The notes beneath the pieces are model-generated. The model saw only the letters and a program-made list of their open reading frames with translations. It was not told the origin of the DNA and did no database searches. A program made the position numbers and the translations under genes. Positions 35,312-44,219 of a stretch of 64,000 bases of DNA are shown one piece after another. The DNA lies in assembly GCA_945906105.1 (NCBI GenBank), contig CAMDQO010000002.1, forward strand, positions 1 to 64,000, written 5' to 3'. Source of the DNA: Novosphingobium sp. Chol11. Lineage in GTDB: Bacteria > Pseudomonadota > Alphaproteobacteria > Sphingomonadales > Sphingomonadaceae. Each line of letters opens with the position of its first letter. The first letter of the stretch is position 1.

Positions 35312-35313
35312 TA

Positions 35314-35337
35314 TTCCTCCCCGTTTCCGGGGAGGAA
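35314..35337 (-). terminator. Terminator after the porin gene
   Basis: A perfect 10-base stem TTCCTCCCCG / CGGGGAGGAA with loop TTTC lies eight bases after the porin stop. It ends the nrt operon and separates it from the nir promoter, which begins right after. The T-run is weak (AATATT). Confidence 0.65.
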
Positions 35338-35345
35338 CTTGTCGA

Positions 35346-36602
35346 TCAATAAGCAATCTCTGCCTGCAACCAGAACTTCTTGGTATCAAGACCAAAGCCC
35401 TTGGCGTCATAATTGGCATATTTCGCCAGCAGCGCCACGCGCTTCACTTTGAAGCCCAGCGAGGCATCCCATTCGTTGCCAAAGTGGATGCTGCCCACAT
35501 CGCTGTCGAACCGGTGATAGCTCACCGCCGCGTTTAGCCCCGGCAGCGCTATTACTTTGCCAAACTTGTAGGCAATCGTGCCATAAATGTCCTGCAAGCC
35601 GGTGTTCGGCGTGGTGAGGAACAGATCGGCCCAGCCGTCGAACTTGTGGAGTGTCGCCATTGGTGTCTGCACGGCGCGGCCACCATCACTGCCTTTGAGT
35701 TCATAACCGCCGCTGACTGTCAGCCCGTTCCAGGTAAGCCCCGCTTCGGCAGCGATGTAATCCGCCGAATAGTTGATCGGATTTTGCTTCCAGTCCGCCT
35801 GCTTGGCATAGCTCGCCGCAAGGTTGAGCTTCACCGCCTTGGAGAGCGGAAAAACGGCTACCGCCCGCACACCGTAGGTCTGCGTGTCGGCCAGTGCCAC
35901 GGCCTGGGATCCGCCCTGCTCGGCAAGATCATAGTCGAGCAGGTAGGAGAAGGCCTTGACCGTCACCGGGCCGAATTTGGCGCTGACACCGCCTGCGAAG
36001 AAGTGGCCCTCATAAGCCGCGCGCGGACCGCCATCGACGCCGAACACCGTGCGCTGGGCAATCGCATAGATGCCATCAAGGCTGACCGCGCCGATCTTCG
36101 CCTCACCGCGCACCGCATCGAAGGTCTGCTCATTCTGCCGCCAGCCGACCGATCCGATCCAGCGCTGATCATCCAGATTGATGCGCTGGCGGCCAACTGT
36201 TACCGTCACCGCCTTGGACTTATACTGCACTTGCAGCCGGTTAAGCTCGACATTCATCGGATCAGCGACCACCGAATAGCCAGGGCGGCGCTGGGTATCG
36301 GCAATGACAAAGGGGAAGGCGTTGTATTTGTCGGCAATCGCCAGCGTGCCTTCACCCTCGGCCAGAAATGAGAGCTTTGATGGCGCGTGCTTCAGTTCGA
36401 AACCGGCGCGCATACGAATGGTGATGGCATCGGCATCGGTGGTTGGCTGATCAACGTGTTCATAGCGCAGCCGCGCCTCGACAATCGGATCGATGCTGAA
36501 GCCGCCGCCCAACTTCACCGGATCTCCGGTTGCCGCGAGCGCAGGTTGAGCAAGAGTGATCGGTGCCGCGAGTGCGGCGACCGCGAGCAGGGTGTTCCTC
36601 AT
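35346..36602 (-). CDS. Outer-membrane porin, alginate-export family-like
   Basis: A 418-residue beta-barrel protein with a signal peptide (about residues 1-23, ending QPALA). The mature protein alternates aromatic and polar residues throughout and ends in a C-terminal beta strand (FWLQAEIAY, terminal aromatic). The stretches VTVTVGRQRINLDDQRWIGS and NEQTFDAVRGEAKIG are typical of AlgE-like alginate export porins that alphaproteobacteria carry in nitrate clusters. As last gene of nrtA-nrtB-nrtCD it is likely the outer-membrane path for nitrate or nitrite. Confidence 0.8.
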   Translation of the reverse strand: MRNTLLAVAALAAPITLAQPALAATGDPVKLGGGFSIDPIVEARLRYEHVDQPTTDADAITIRMRAGFELKHAPSKLSFLAEGEGTLAIADKYNAFPFVIADTQRRPGYSVVADPMNVELNRLQVQYKSKAVTVTVGRQRINLDDQRWIGSVGWRQNEQTFDAVRGEAKIGAVSLDGIYAIAQRTVFGVDGGPRAAYEGHFFAGGVSAKFGPVTVKAFSYLLDYDLAEQGGSQAVALADTQTYGVRAVAVFPLSKAVKLNLAASYAKQADWKQNPINYSADYIAAEAGLTWNGLTVSGGYELKGSDGGRAVQTPMATLHKFDGWADLFLTTPNTGLQDIYGTIAYKFGKVIALPGLNAAVSYHRFDSDVGSIHFGNEWDASLGFKVKRVALLAKYANYDAKGFGLDTKKFWLQAEIAY

Positions 36603-36653
36603 GGTATTTTCCTCCTGACGAGTGTGATCTGGTCAGGCATCCCCCCGGGAAAC

Positions 36654-38330
36654 TCAGGCCGCTTCTATCAGCGGTCCATGATCATATTCGGCAAGGAAGT
36701 GCAGCACTTCCTGTCGGTAAGCGTAGAAATCCGGATGTTTCAGCAGCGACTTGCGATCGCGCGGGCGCGGCAGGTCGATCTTCAAAACTTTGCCGATGGT
36801 GGCATTCGGCCCGTTGGTCATCATCACCACGCGGTCAGCCAGCAGGATCGCCTCATCGACATCGTGCGTGACCATGATCGCGGTAACTTTGGTGCGGTTC
36901 CACACTTCAACCAGCACATCCTGCAAGTCCCAACGAGTCAGGCTGTCGAGCATCCCGAAGGGCTCATCGAGCAACAGCAGGCGCGGGCTAAGCGCAAAGG
37001 CACGGGCAATGCCAACGCGCTGGCGCATACCGTTCGACATTTCGGCAGCGAGCTTGTCTTTGGCGTCGGAAAGACCCACGCGATCAAGGTAATAGTCGAT
37101 AATCTCGCGCCGTTCGGCCTTGCTGACATGGGGATAGACGCGCTCTACCCCCAGCGCGACATTCTGCCGCGCGGTCAGCCAGGGCATCAGGCTGGGTGCC
37201 TGAAACACCACCGCTTTGTCCGGCCCGGCCACATCGATCTCGCGGTTATCGAGAATGATCGAGCCCTTGCTGATCGCATTGAGCCCGGCGGCCATGGTCA
37301 GCACGGTCGATTTGCCGCAGCCCGAGTGGCCAATCAGCGAGACGAACTCGCCTTTGTCCATCAGCAGGTTGAAATTCTCAACCACGGTCAGCGGGCCTTT
37401 GGGGGTGGGGTAAACCTTCCCCAGCTTGTAGAATTCCATAAAGCGGCGCGCCGTCCCCCCCTTCGCCGCATCGCGGTACGCCTGCGGCGGCGGGGCCAGA
37501 TCGAGCGGCTCGATATTGGGGAGCTTGCCAAAATCGGCAGCGGTGCGCACCTGACCGGCAACCAGCGAGCCAAGGTAGGCGACAATCTCACCGCGCAGCG
37601 CCTGAAAAGCCGGATCATCGTTCACCGCCTCGCGATCACGCGGGCGCGGCAGATTGACCGGGAATATTTGCCCGATCCGCGCCGCCGGAGCAGGCGTCAG
37701 CACCGCCACCCGGTCTGCCAGCAACAGTGCTTCATCGACATCATTGGTGACAAGGATGATCGTGCGCTTCTCTTCCTTGCGGATACGCTCGATCTCATCC
37801 TGCAACTTGGCGCGGGTGAGCGCGTCGAGCGCCGACAGCGGCTCGTCCATCAGCAGGATTTCGGGCTCCATGGCGAGCGCGCGGGCCACAGCCACACGCT
37901 GGCGCATGCCGCCCGAAAGCTGTGCGGGTTTGCGGTCCATGGCATGGCCAAGGCCGACAAGTTCCACCTTCTGACGAACCAGCGCCTTGCGGTCATCGGC
38001 GCTGCGATCCTTGTGGACAGCATCCACTGCCAGCGCGACATTCTGTTCAACGGTCAGCCAGGGGAACAGCGAATAGGACTGAAACACCAGCCCGCGATCC
38101 TTGCCGGGGCCATCGATAGCCTTGTCGCGCAGCAGGATTTCGCCCTCGTCGGCCTCGATCAGTCCAGCGATGGTGGAGACCAGCGTGGTCTTGCCCGCGC
38201 CTGAGAAGCCGAGGATGGCGATGAACTCGCCTTCCTCAATTTCCAGATCGATGCCGCCCAGCACTTCGCTGACGCCGCTCTTGGCCTGATAGCGCTTGGT
38301 GACGCCTTTGAGTGAGAGGATCGTGGCCAT
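36654..38330 (-). CDS. nrtCD: Nitrate ABC transporter, fused double ATPase (NrtCD-like)
   Basis: A 558-residue protein with two ABC ATPase domains in tandem that power nitrate uptake through NrtB. Domain 1 (about 1-245) has Walker A GFSGAGKTT, signature LSGGMRQR and Walker B ILLMDEP, but its H-loop reads VTNDVDEA with Asn in place of His. Domain 2 (about 300-545) has GHSGCGKST, LLLLDEP and a normal VTHDVDEA, but the signature is MSNGMRQR. The two changes fall on the same composite ATP site, leaving one consensus and one degenerate site. Usual NrtC and NrtD are separate proteins. Symbol chosen for the fusion. Confidence 0.88.
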   Translation of the reverse strand: MATILSLKGVTKRYQAKSGVSEVLGGIDLEIEEGEFIAILGFSGAGKTTLVSTIAGLIEADEGEILLRDKAIDGPGKDRGLVFQSYSLFPWLTVEQNVALAVDAVHKDRSADDRKALVRQKVELVGLGHAMDRKPAQLSGGMRQRVAVARALAMEPEILLMDEPLSALDALTRAKLQDEIERIRKEEKRTIILVTNDVDEALLLADRVAVLTPAPAARIGQIFPVNLPRPRDREAVNDDPAFQALRGEIVAYLGSLVAGQVRTAADFGKLPNIEPLDLAPPPQAYRDAAKGGTARRFMEFYKLGKVYPTPKGPLTVVENFNLLMDKGEFVSLIGHSGCGKSTVLTMAAGLNAISKGSIILDNREIDVAGPDKAVVFQAPSLMPWLTARQNVALGVERVYPHVSKAERREIIDYYLDRVGLSDAKDKLAAEMSNGMRQRVGIARAFALSPRLLLLDEPFGMLDSLTRWDLQDVLVEVWNRTKVTAIMVTHDVDEAILLADRVVMMTNGPNATIGKVLKIDLPRPRDRKSLLKHPDFYAYRQEVLHFLAEYDHGPLIEAA

Positions 38331-38342
38331 GATGCTGGTTCC

Positions 38343-39347
38343 TCAGACAGTACGGTTACGGCTGACAATGGCTTGCAGCGACATCATGATCCGGTCGAGC
38401 GCAAAGCCGATCAGGCCAATGACCACTACCGCCACCATGATCCGGGCGAGCGACTTTTCATTGCCGTTCTGGAACTCGTCCCAGACGAATTTGCCGAGGC
38501 CGGGGTTCTGCGCGAGCATTTCCGCCGCGATCAGCACCATCCAGCCCACACCGAGCGAAAGCCGCATACCGGTGAAAATAAAGGGCAGCGATGAAGGCAG
38601 GACGAGCTTGGTCAACCGCTGGAACCAGCCGAGCTTGAGCACCCGGCCCACCGCGATCAGATCCTTGTCAACCGAGGCCGTGCCGACAGCGGTGTTGATC
38701 AGCGTTGGCCACAGCGAACACAGCATCGCCACCACGGCGGAGATGACGAAGCTTTTGGGCAGGGTTGGATCATCGCTGGTGATTGAGGCGGAGACGACCA
38801 TGGTGACAATCGGCAACCACGCCAGCGGACTGATCGGCTTGAGGATCTGCACCAGCGGATTGATCGCGGCGTTCACCTTCTTGGACATACCCGCGACCAG
38901 CCCCATCGGCACTGCCACCAGCGACGCGAGGATGAAACCCAACGCCACGGTCTTCAGCGAAGTGAATATCTGATCGATGAATGTTGGCGGGCCGCTGTAG
39001 CTTGATCCGGCGGCAACGGCCTCGGCGGCGGCGGTGCGGGCCTCGCCATATTCAACCATAAGACCCTTGAAGGCGGTCCAGACATCCCCGGGACCGGGCA
39101 AGGCACCCAGCGAGGTCTTCACCATCGGCGCGAGGACGGCCCAGAGCACCAGGAATATGACCACGCCCATAACCGGCGGCCACAGCGAATCATAGACGGC
39201 GCGGGCAGGAGGCAGAGTGATCCCGGCGGGGAAGAGCGAACGCCGTGCGCCACTCTCCACCTTGGTCATTGTAACCGCCGCATCCGCAGGCGGATCAACT
39301 TCTTGGTCCATCGCGAAATCTTCTTTCCTGATCGGAGCGGCGGTCAT
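38343..39347 (-). CDS. nrtB: Nitrate ABC transporter permease NrtB
   Basis: A 334-residue inner-membrane permease of the BPD transporter family. Helices begin near residue 58 (PVMGVVIFLVLWAVLAPM), and the segment PLVQILKPISPLAWLPIVTMVVS carries the EAA-like loop that contacts the ATPase. NrtB-type permeases carry nitrate or nitrite. It has an extended hydrophilic stretch between the first two helices (about 100-135). The start is the ATG at 39347; an internal ATG at 39311 is possible. Confidence 0.9.
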   Translation of the reverse strand: MTAAPIRKEDFAMDQEVDPPADAAVTMTKVESGARRSLFPAGITLPPARAVYDSLWPPVMGVVIFLVLWAVLAPMVKTSLGALPGPGDVWTAFKGLMVEYGEARTAAAEAVAAGSSYSGPPTFIDQIFTSLKTVALGFILASLVAVPMGLVAGMSKKVNAAINPLVQILKPISPLAWLPIVTMVVSASITSDDPTLPKSFVISAVVAMLCSLWPTLINTAVGTASVDKDLIAVGRVLKLGWFQRLTKLVLPSSLPFIFTGMRLSLGVGWMVLIAAEMLAQNPGLGKFVWDEFQNGNEKSLARIMVAVVVIGLIGFALDRIMMSLQAIVSRNRTV

Positions 39348-39360
39348 CGTAGTCAGTTCC

Positions 39361-40788
39361 TTACTTCACGCCAGCAGCTGAGACGGTCTGGCCAGACTTG
39401 AGGCCGATGGCGAAGCTGGCGGCATAGGCAGCGGGTTTGTGGGCATCGAAAGTCACGCCATCGATCGCCTTGCGGGCATAGATGCGGAAGCCATCGGTCT
39501 TGGGGAACTGGGCTGCATCGGCCTTGCCATCCGCGACCAGCGAGGCGGCAGCGGCATCGTAAAGGTCAGAGCGGAAAGCCGCTTTGGCGGTCTCAAGATA
39601 CCAAGCGTCAGTCTTGGTTTCACTGATCTGGCCCCAGCGGCGCATCTGGGTGAGCACCCAGATGGCATCGGAGGCAAAGGGATAGCTGGTCTGCTGATCG
39701 AAGAACAGGTTGAACTCAGGCGTCTGACGAGTGTCACCGGAACCGAAAGTAAAATTGCCGGTCATCGAAGCCATCAACACCTTCTCATCCGCGCCAACAT
39801 ATTGCGACTTGGCAAGGATCTTGACCGCTTCAGAGCGGTTCTTGCCGCCATCGGCATCGAGCCAGATCTGCGCCCGGATCAGCGCCCGCAGCAAGGCCTG
39901 CACCGTCTTGGGGTTCTTGGCGGCAAAGTCTGCAGTCAGGCCGAAAACCTTGTCAGCAGTGGTTCCGGCGATATCGGGATCGACGACAATCGGCACGCCG
40001 ATCTTCTTGGCAACCGCTGCCTGATTCCACGGTTCGCCCACCGAATAACCGTCAATCGTCCCGGCTTCGAGCGTCGCGGGCATCTGCGGCGGCGGGGTAA
40101 CGGAAAGCTGGACTTCAGCGCCGGTAACGCCCGCCGTATCCGCCGGCAGATAGAAACCGGGGTTAAGCCCGCCCGCTGCCAGCCAGTAACGCAGCACATA
40201 ATTATGACCGGAAACCGGGAAGACCATGCCCATCTTGAACGACTTGCCCTCGCCCCTGGCCTTGGCAACCACAGGCTTCAGCACTGCGGCCGAAACCGGC
40301 TGCACTACCTTGCCATCCGCACCCTTGGGCAGGCTGGCGGCGATCAGATCGTAAACGCGGTTGGAAATCGTCACGCCCTTGCCGTTGATGTCGAGGCTCA
40401 ATGGCGTGATCAGCTTGACCTTGGAACCGATCCCGGCCTGCGAAGCGATGGGGTGGCCTGCCAGCATGTGCGCGCCATCAAGCTGCCCGCCGCCAACGCC
40501 ATCGACCAGCACCTTCCAGTTGGCCTGCGGCTCCAGCGTGACGTTAAGGCCTTCCTCAGCGAAGAAACCCTTTTCCTTGGCGATGGCCAGCGGAGCCATG
40601 TCGGTCAGTTTGATGAAGCCCAGCTTGAGGTTGGATTTCTCGATACCCCTGGCGGCAGCAAGCTTGGCAATTTCGCCGCCATCAGCCGGGGCGCTGCTGG
40701 TGCCGCAGCCTGCCAGTGTTCCCGAAAGCGTTGTCGCCATCAGCAGCGCCGCGATCATTCCCCGCCTGTCGAACCGAATATTGCTCAT
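39361..40788 (-). CDS. nrtA: Nitrate-binding lipoprotein NrtA
   Basis: The 475-residue substrate-binding protein of the nitrate transporter. Residues 1-26 form a lipoprotein signal with lipobox LAGC, so it is anchored to the outer face of the inner membrane. LKLGFIKLTDMAPLAIAKEKGFFAEEGLNV, GHNYVLRYWLAAGG and GEPWNQAA are typical of NrtA/CmpA proteins. The start at 40788 follows AGAGGG with proper spacing; an ATG at 40797 is too close to it, and one at 40824 lies in the leader terminator. NasS (41010-42218) is a cytosolic paralogue. Confidence 0.93.
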   Translation of the reverse strand: MSNIRFDRRGMIAALLMATTLSGTLAGCGTSSAPADGGEIAKLAAARGIEKSNLKLGFIKLTDMAPLAIAKEKGFFAEEGLNVTLEPQANWKVLVDGVGGGQLDGAHMLAGHPIASQAGIGSKVKLITPLSLDINGKGVTISNRVYDLIAASLPKGADGKVVQPVSAAVLKPVVAKARGEGKSFKMGMVFPVSGHNYVLRYWLAAGGLNPGFYLPADTAGVTGAEVQLSVTPPPQMPATLEAGTIDGYSVGEPWNQAAVAKKIGVPIVVDPDIAGTTADKVFGLTADFAAKNPKTVQALLRALIRAQIWLDADGGKNRSEAVKILAKSQYVGADEKVLMASMTGNFTFGSGDTRQTPEFNLFFDQQTSYPFASDAIWVLTQMRRWGQISETKTDAWYLETAKAAFRSDLYDAAAASLVADGKADAAQFPKTDGFRIYARKAIDGVTFDAHKPAAYAASFAIGLKSGQTVSAAGVK

Positions 40789-40822
40789 CGCGCTCATCCC
40801 TCTGTTGGCGCGCAGACAACGC

Positions 40823-40956
40823 AAAAAAGCCGCCTTGATTGGCCCCGGGATGGGGACAAATCAGGCGGCGACGTTGCCACGCAATGTGAATGTTCCAGCG
40901 AGGGCCGCATGATCGTCCTTCCTTGGACGGCGTCTCCTCTGCTGGGATTGGTGTAA
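40823..40956 (-). promoter_or_regulatory. ANTAR-type antitermination leader of the nrt operon
   Basis: Same structure as before nirB: TTACACC, 18 bases, then hairpin CGTCC-AAGGAA-GGACG (40929-40914) whose loop again has A1 and G4, a shared GCGTGGCAACGTCGCCGCC (40882-40864), and a terminator stem ending GGCGGC TTTTTT (40834-40823). The 18-base distance from TTACACC to GCCGTCC is identical in both leaders. This fits NasT-mediated antitermination when nitrate releases NasT from NasS. Confidence 0.82.
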
Positions 40957-40985
40957 GCGATTCGGCAGCCCTGCGTAAAGCTATT

Positions 40986-41001
40986 TTTTGCAGTGCAGCA
41001 A
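40986..41001. promoter_or_regulatory. TGCA-S-TGCAGCA site upstream of nrtA
   Basis: TTTTGCAGTGCAGCAA lies upstream of the nrt leader, in the same orientation relative to it as the nir copy at 35296. It follows the stop of nasS by a short way, so nrtA has its own promoter here. Confidence 0.55.
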
Positions 41002-41009
41002 TTTTTCAA

Positions 41010-42218
41010 TCAGGGGTGTTTGGCAAGGTATCCGGCAAGATCCGAGGGATCAAACACGCCATCATCGAAAAACCGATTGCTTTCCAATGTCATATTACCC
41101 TGTTGGGTGGTCACAGAGGTGGCCTGACCCAGACTTCCTTCCACCTTCGAGCTGGCCCCCGGCAGGTCATCGCCCGTGCCGATTAGTGCGCTGCGGTATA
41201 TATCTGGCCGGAAGACTCGCGCCGCTTTTGCCGCATCGGCGGGATCAAACTGCATCCCGTCCCAGCGCACCATCTGGGTATAGAGCCACTCGGCCTGACT
41301 GACCCATGGGAAGTTCGCCGCCTCACGGTGCTGGAACATGAAGTCCGGGTAATGAATCACCGCACCGCCCTGCACCAGCCGCAGCCGGTCTGACACCGCG
41401 CGCTGAATCAGTGCCGGATCACCATCGAGATATTCGCTGCGAGCAAGAATCGCCGCATTCGCTTGCCAGTTTTCCGGATCGACGAAATGCTCCCCCGCCT
41501 TGCGCATGGCGCGGATCAGCGCTTCGACGGCCCCGCGCTTTTCCTCGAGCACCTGTTCGCGAAGGGTGAGCACCTTTTCCACGCCGCGCCGCCAGATTTG
41601 CGCGGTCATCAGCACGATCTGCCCAACTCCGCGATCCACCGCGACCGAGTTCCACGGCTCACCCACGCACATCGCGTCAACCTCGCCGCTTTCGAGGGCG
41701 TCGGCGCAATAGGGCGGAGCGACGGTGGTGATCTCGACATCGCGATCAGGGCGGATACCGCAGGCGGCCAGCCAGTAGCGCAGCATGTAATTATGGCTGG
41801 AATAGCGATGCACCACGCCAAACCGCAGCGGTTGCCCCGCATCGCTGCGCCGCTTGGCCTCTATTGCCAGCGCTGCACCAATCACCCGTGGATCACCCAG
41901 CCCACCGCCCGGTGAAACGGCGCGAGCAAGCTCTGGCCGCATGGTCACGGCATTGCCGTTCAGCCCCAGAACAAAGGGAACTGACAACGGTTGTGCTGGC
42001 CGACCCCGCCCCAGCGTGGTGGCAATCGCCAGCGGTGCGACCAGATGCGCGGCATCGCTGTGGCCATAGAGCAGCCGATCAAGCACGGTGGCCCAGCTCA
42101 TGTCCCGCACCAGCCGGAGCGACAGCCCCTCTTCTTCGGCAAAGCCGTGCTCAAGCGCCAGAATCGGCAGACAAGCATCAACGAGCGGCAGGAAACCAAT
42201 GGCCAGTTCGGTGCTCAA
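41010..42218 (-). CDS. nasS: Nitrate sensor NasS
   Basis: A 402-residue NrtA-like protein without a signal peptide (starts MSTELAIGFLPLVDACLPIL), so it works in the cytosol. It has SSHNYMLRYWLAACG and CVGEPWNS, the nitrate-binding region shared with NrtA. In known systems NasS holds NasT inactive until nitrate or nitrite binds. The start overlaps the nasT stop (ATGA), so the pair is coupled. Confidence 0.88.
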   Translation of the reverse strand: MSTELAIGFLPLVDACLPILALEHGFAEEEGLSLRLVRDMSWATVLDRLLYGHSDAAHLVAPLAIATTLGRGRPAQPLSVPFVLGLNGNAVTMRPELARAVSPGGGLGDPRVIGAALAIEAKRRSDAGQPLRFGVVHRYSSHNYMLRYWLAACGIRPDRDVEITTVAPPYCADALESGEVDAMCVGEPWNSVAVDRGVGQIVLMTAQIWRRGVEKVLTLREQVLEEKRGAVEALIRAMRKAGEHFVDPENWQANAAILARSEYLDGDPALIQRAVSDRLRLVQGGAVIHYPDFMFQHREAANFPWVSQAEWLYTQMVRWDGMQFDPADAAKAARVFRPDIYRSALIGTGDDLPGASSKVEGSLGQATSVTTQQGNMTLESNRFFDDGVFDPSDLAGYLAKHP

Positions 42219-42796
42219 ACTTTTCCTCCCAGCAACTGGTGCGCGGTGACGACGGCTTCGGCGATTTCGGCGATGCGCCGCCCCTGATTCATCGCCGCCT
42301 TGCGCAGTTCGGCATAGGCAGCAGGTTCCGGCATTCCCCGGCTATCCATCAGGATGCGCTTGGCCTGATCGATGGCATCACGCTCGGCCAGCTTGCCCTT
42401 GGCCTCGGCCAGATCGGATTGCAGCCGGGCAAAAGCATTGAACCGCCGCACCGCAAGATCGAGCAGCGGGCGGATGCGATGCGCGGAAAGCCCGTCGACA
42501 ACATAGGCTGAAACCCCCGCATCAATCGAGGCCGCTATCGATTCGTCGTCCGATTCATCGACGAACATGGCAATCGGACGGGCCAGCGCGCGGCTGACGG
42601 CAAAGTATTCCTCAAGCACATCGCGAGAAGGATTGCCGAGGTCCATCAAGACGATATCGGGCGCAATTTCACCAATCCGCGCCACCAGCCCGCGGCGGTC
42701 CGTGACCACGAAAATCTCGCAATCGTCGATCGCCACAAGACCTTCCTGGATCACCGCCGCGCGTGAGGCGCTTTCATCGATAATAGCTATGCGCAT
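42215..42796 (-). CDS. nasT: Transcription antiterminator NasT (ANTAR)
   Basis: A 193-residue response-regulator-like protein with a C-terminal ANTAR RNA-binding domain. The receiver part has an acidic start (IIDESASR), LMDLGNPSRD at the phosphorylation site position, and a switch-like FVDESDD. The ANTAR domain reads KGKLAERDAIDQAKRILMDSRGMPEPAAYAELRKAAMNQGRRIAEIAEAVV, with the usual AIDQAKxxLM and AYxxLRxxAM core. It prevents termination in the nrt and nir leaders when NasS lets go. It is divergent from a P450 gene. Confidence 0.93.
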   Translation of the reverse strand: MRIAIIDESASRAAVIQEGLVAIDDCEIFVVTDRRGLVARIGEIAPDIVLMDLGNPSRDVLEEYFAVSRALARPIAMFVDESDDESIAASIDAGVSAYVVDGLSAHRIRPLLDLAVRRFNAFARLQSDLAEAKGKLAERDAIDQAKRILMDSRGMPEPAAYAELRKAAMNQGRRIAEIAEAVVTAHQLLGGKV

Positions 42797-42802
42797 GGCC
42801 CA

Positions 42803-42818
42803 TTGTGCACTGCAGCAG
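42803..42818. promoter_or_regulatory. TGCA-S-TGCAGCA site upstream of nasT
   Basis: TTGTGCACTGCAGCAG lies seven bases before the nasT ATG. It aligns with the nir and nrt sites in the same orientation, with C instead of G in the centre. Its closeness to the start codon would suit a repressor site or a leaderless promoter. The remaining 116 bases before the P450 gene hold no other feature I can see. Confidence 0.45.
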
Positions 42819-42934
42819 CGATCAATGGCAAGAGGCAGGCGGTACAGGGGCGGCGTGGGGGAAATTGCGGTTGATTTCCAAGCGACTTAAGCAAACAATC
42901 TCGCTTTCCTCCCCGATCGTCACAGTGGAAACCG

Positions 42935-44215
42935 ATGGCAAATATCCCGCCCGATTACGATTCTCTGGATTTTTTCAGTGACCCGGGGGTGATCGACGAT
43001 CCCTATCCCTATTACCAGCACATCCGCGGCAAACATCCGGTGCATCTTCAGGACAGGCATAACGTTGCTCTGGTGACCGGCTTTCAGGAAGGCGTCGCAG
43101 TCTATGGCGACCAAGAGCATTATTCTTCGGTAACGGCGGTTAATGGCCCGATTCCGCCACTGCCCTTTGAGGCCAAAGGCGACGATATTGGCGATCAGTT
43201 GACTGCCCATCGCGCGCATTTGCCGATGGCCGGGTTGCTCGTGACCCTGGACAACCCCGAGCATCACGCCCTCCGTGCCTTCGTTGCCCAGCTGTTTACC
43301 CCGGGACGGCTCCGCCATATCGAACCCCGGTTACAGGCAATCGCCGACCACCTGATCAACGAGTTCGCCGAGACGGGCGAAGTTGAGGTCGTGCGCGAAT
43401 TTGGTGTGCCATTTGCCGGGCTGGTCATCGCCGATCTGCTGGGTGTGCCCGAAGCGGATCGCGCGTGGTTCCGGGAAATGTTCAGCACCCGACCGCGTCT
43501 CGATCAGGCCGAAAAGCCCGAGAATTACAACCCGCTCGCCTTCCTGGATGACAAATTTACCGAATACATGGTTGAGCGGCGCGCCACTCCGCGCGGTGAT
43601 GTGCTTTCGGAAATTGCCAATGCCGTGCTGGCCGATGGCAGCAAACCCACGCTCGCGCAGGTGGTCTCGATTGCCACCTTTCTGTTCGGTGCCGGACAGG
43701 AAACAACTGCCAAACTGTTATCCAGCGCCATGCTGATGTTGGCCGAACAGACGGAATTGCAAGCACGAGTCCGAGCCGACCGCAGCCTGATTCCCGACCT
43801 GATTGAGGAAACCCTGCGCTTTGAAGGCCCGGTAAAAACCAGCAGCCGACTGGTCTGCAAAACCACCGAGCTGGGCGGTGTGACGCTGGCTGCAGGAACA
43901 CATGTCGCGCTGCTGAGCGGGGCCATGAACCGCGATCCCGCCAAATTTGAAGCGCCAGACGAATTTCGTCTCGGCCGGCCCCGCGTGCGCGAGCACCTTG
44001 CCTTCGGGCGCGGTGCGCACACCTGTCTGGGTGCGCAGCTGGCTCGGTCCGAGGTGCGGATCAGCATTGATTGCCTGCTCGACCGGATGGCCAACATCAC
44101 AATTTCAGAAGCACGTCATGGCCCGGCAGCCGCACGCAATTTTCGCCAGGAGCCGGGCTATGTCCTGCGCGGTGTGCGACGGTTGAACCTGTGTTTTACG
44201 CCACTCGTTGCTTAA
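42935..44215 (+). CDS. Cytochrome P450
   Basis: A 426-residue soluble P450 monooxygenase. The heme loop FGRGAHTCLGAQLAR gives the cysteine ligand at residue 364. The oxygen-binding helix is FLFGAGQETTAKLL, and the ExxR motif is EETLR. There is no membrane anchor, so it needs a ferredoxin partner, which is not in the neighbourhood. A segment rich in Pro and Gly before residue 90 is ordinary for the family. The substrate cannot be predicted; the gene is alone and is divergent from nasT. Confidence 0.92.
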   Translation: MANIPPDYDSLDFFSDPGVIDDPYPYYQHIRGKHPVHLQDRHNVALVTGFQEGVAVYGDQEHYSSVTAVNGPIPPLPFEAKGDDIGDQLTAHRAHLPMAGLLVTLDNPEHHALRAFVAQLFTPGRLRHIEPRLQAIADHLINEFAETGEVEVVREFGVPFAGLVIADLLGVPEADRAWFREMFSTRPRLDQAEKPENYNPLAFLDDKFTEYMVERRATPRGDVLSEIANAVLADGSKPTLAQVVSIATFLFGAGQETTAKLLSSAMLMLAEQTELQARVRADRSLIPDLIEETLRFEGPVKTSSRLVCKTTELGGVTLAAGTHVALLSGAMNRDPAKFEAPDEFRLGRPRVREHLAFGRGAHTCLGAQLARSEVRISIDCLLDRMANITISEARHGPAAARNFRQEPGYVLRGVRRLNLCFTPLVA

Positions 44216-44219
44216 CGCG

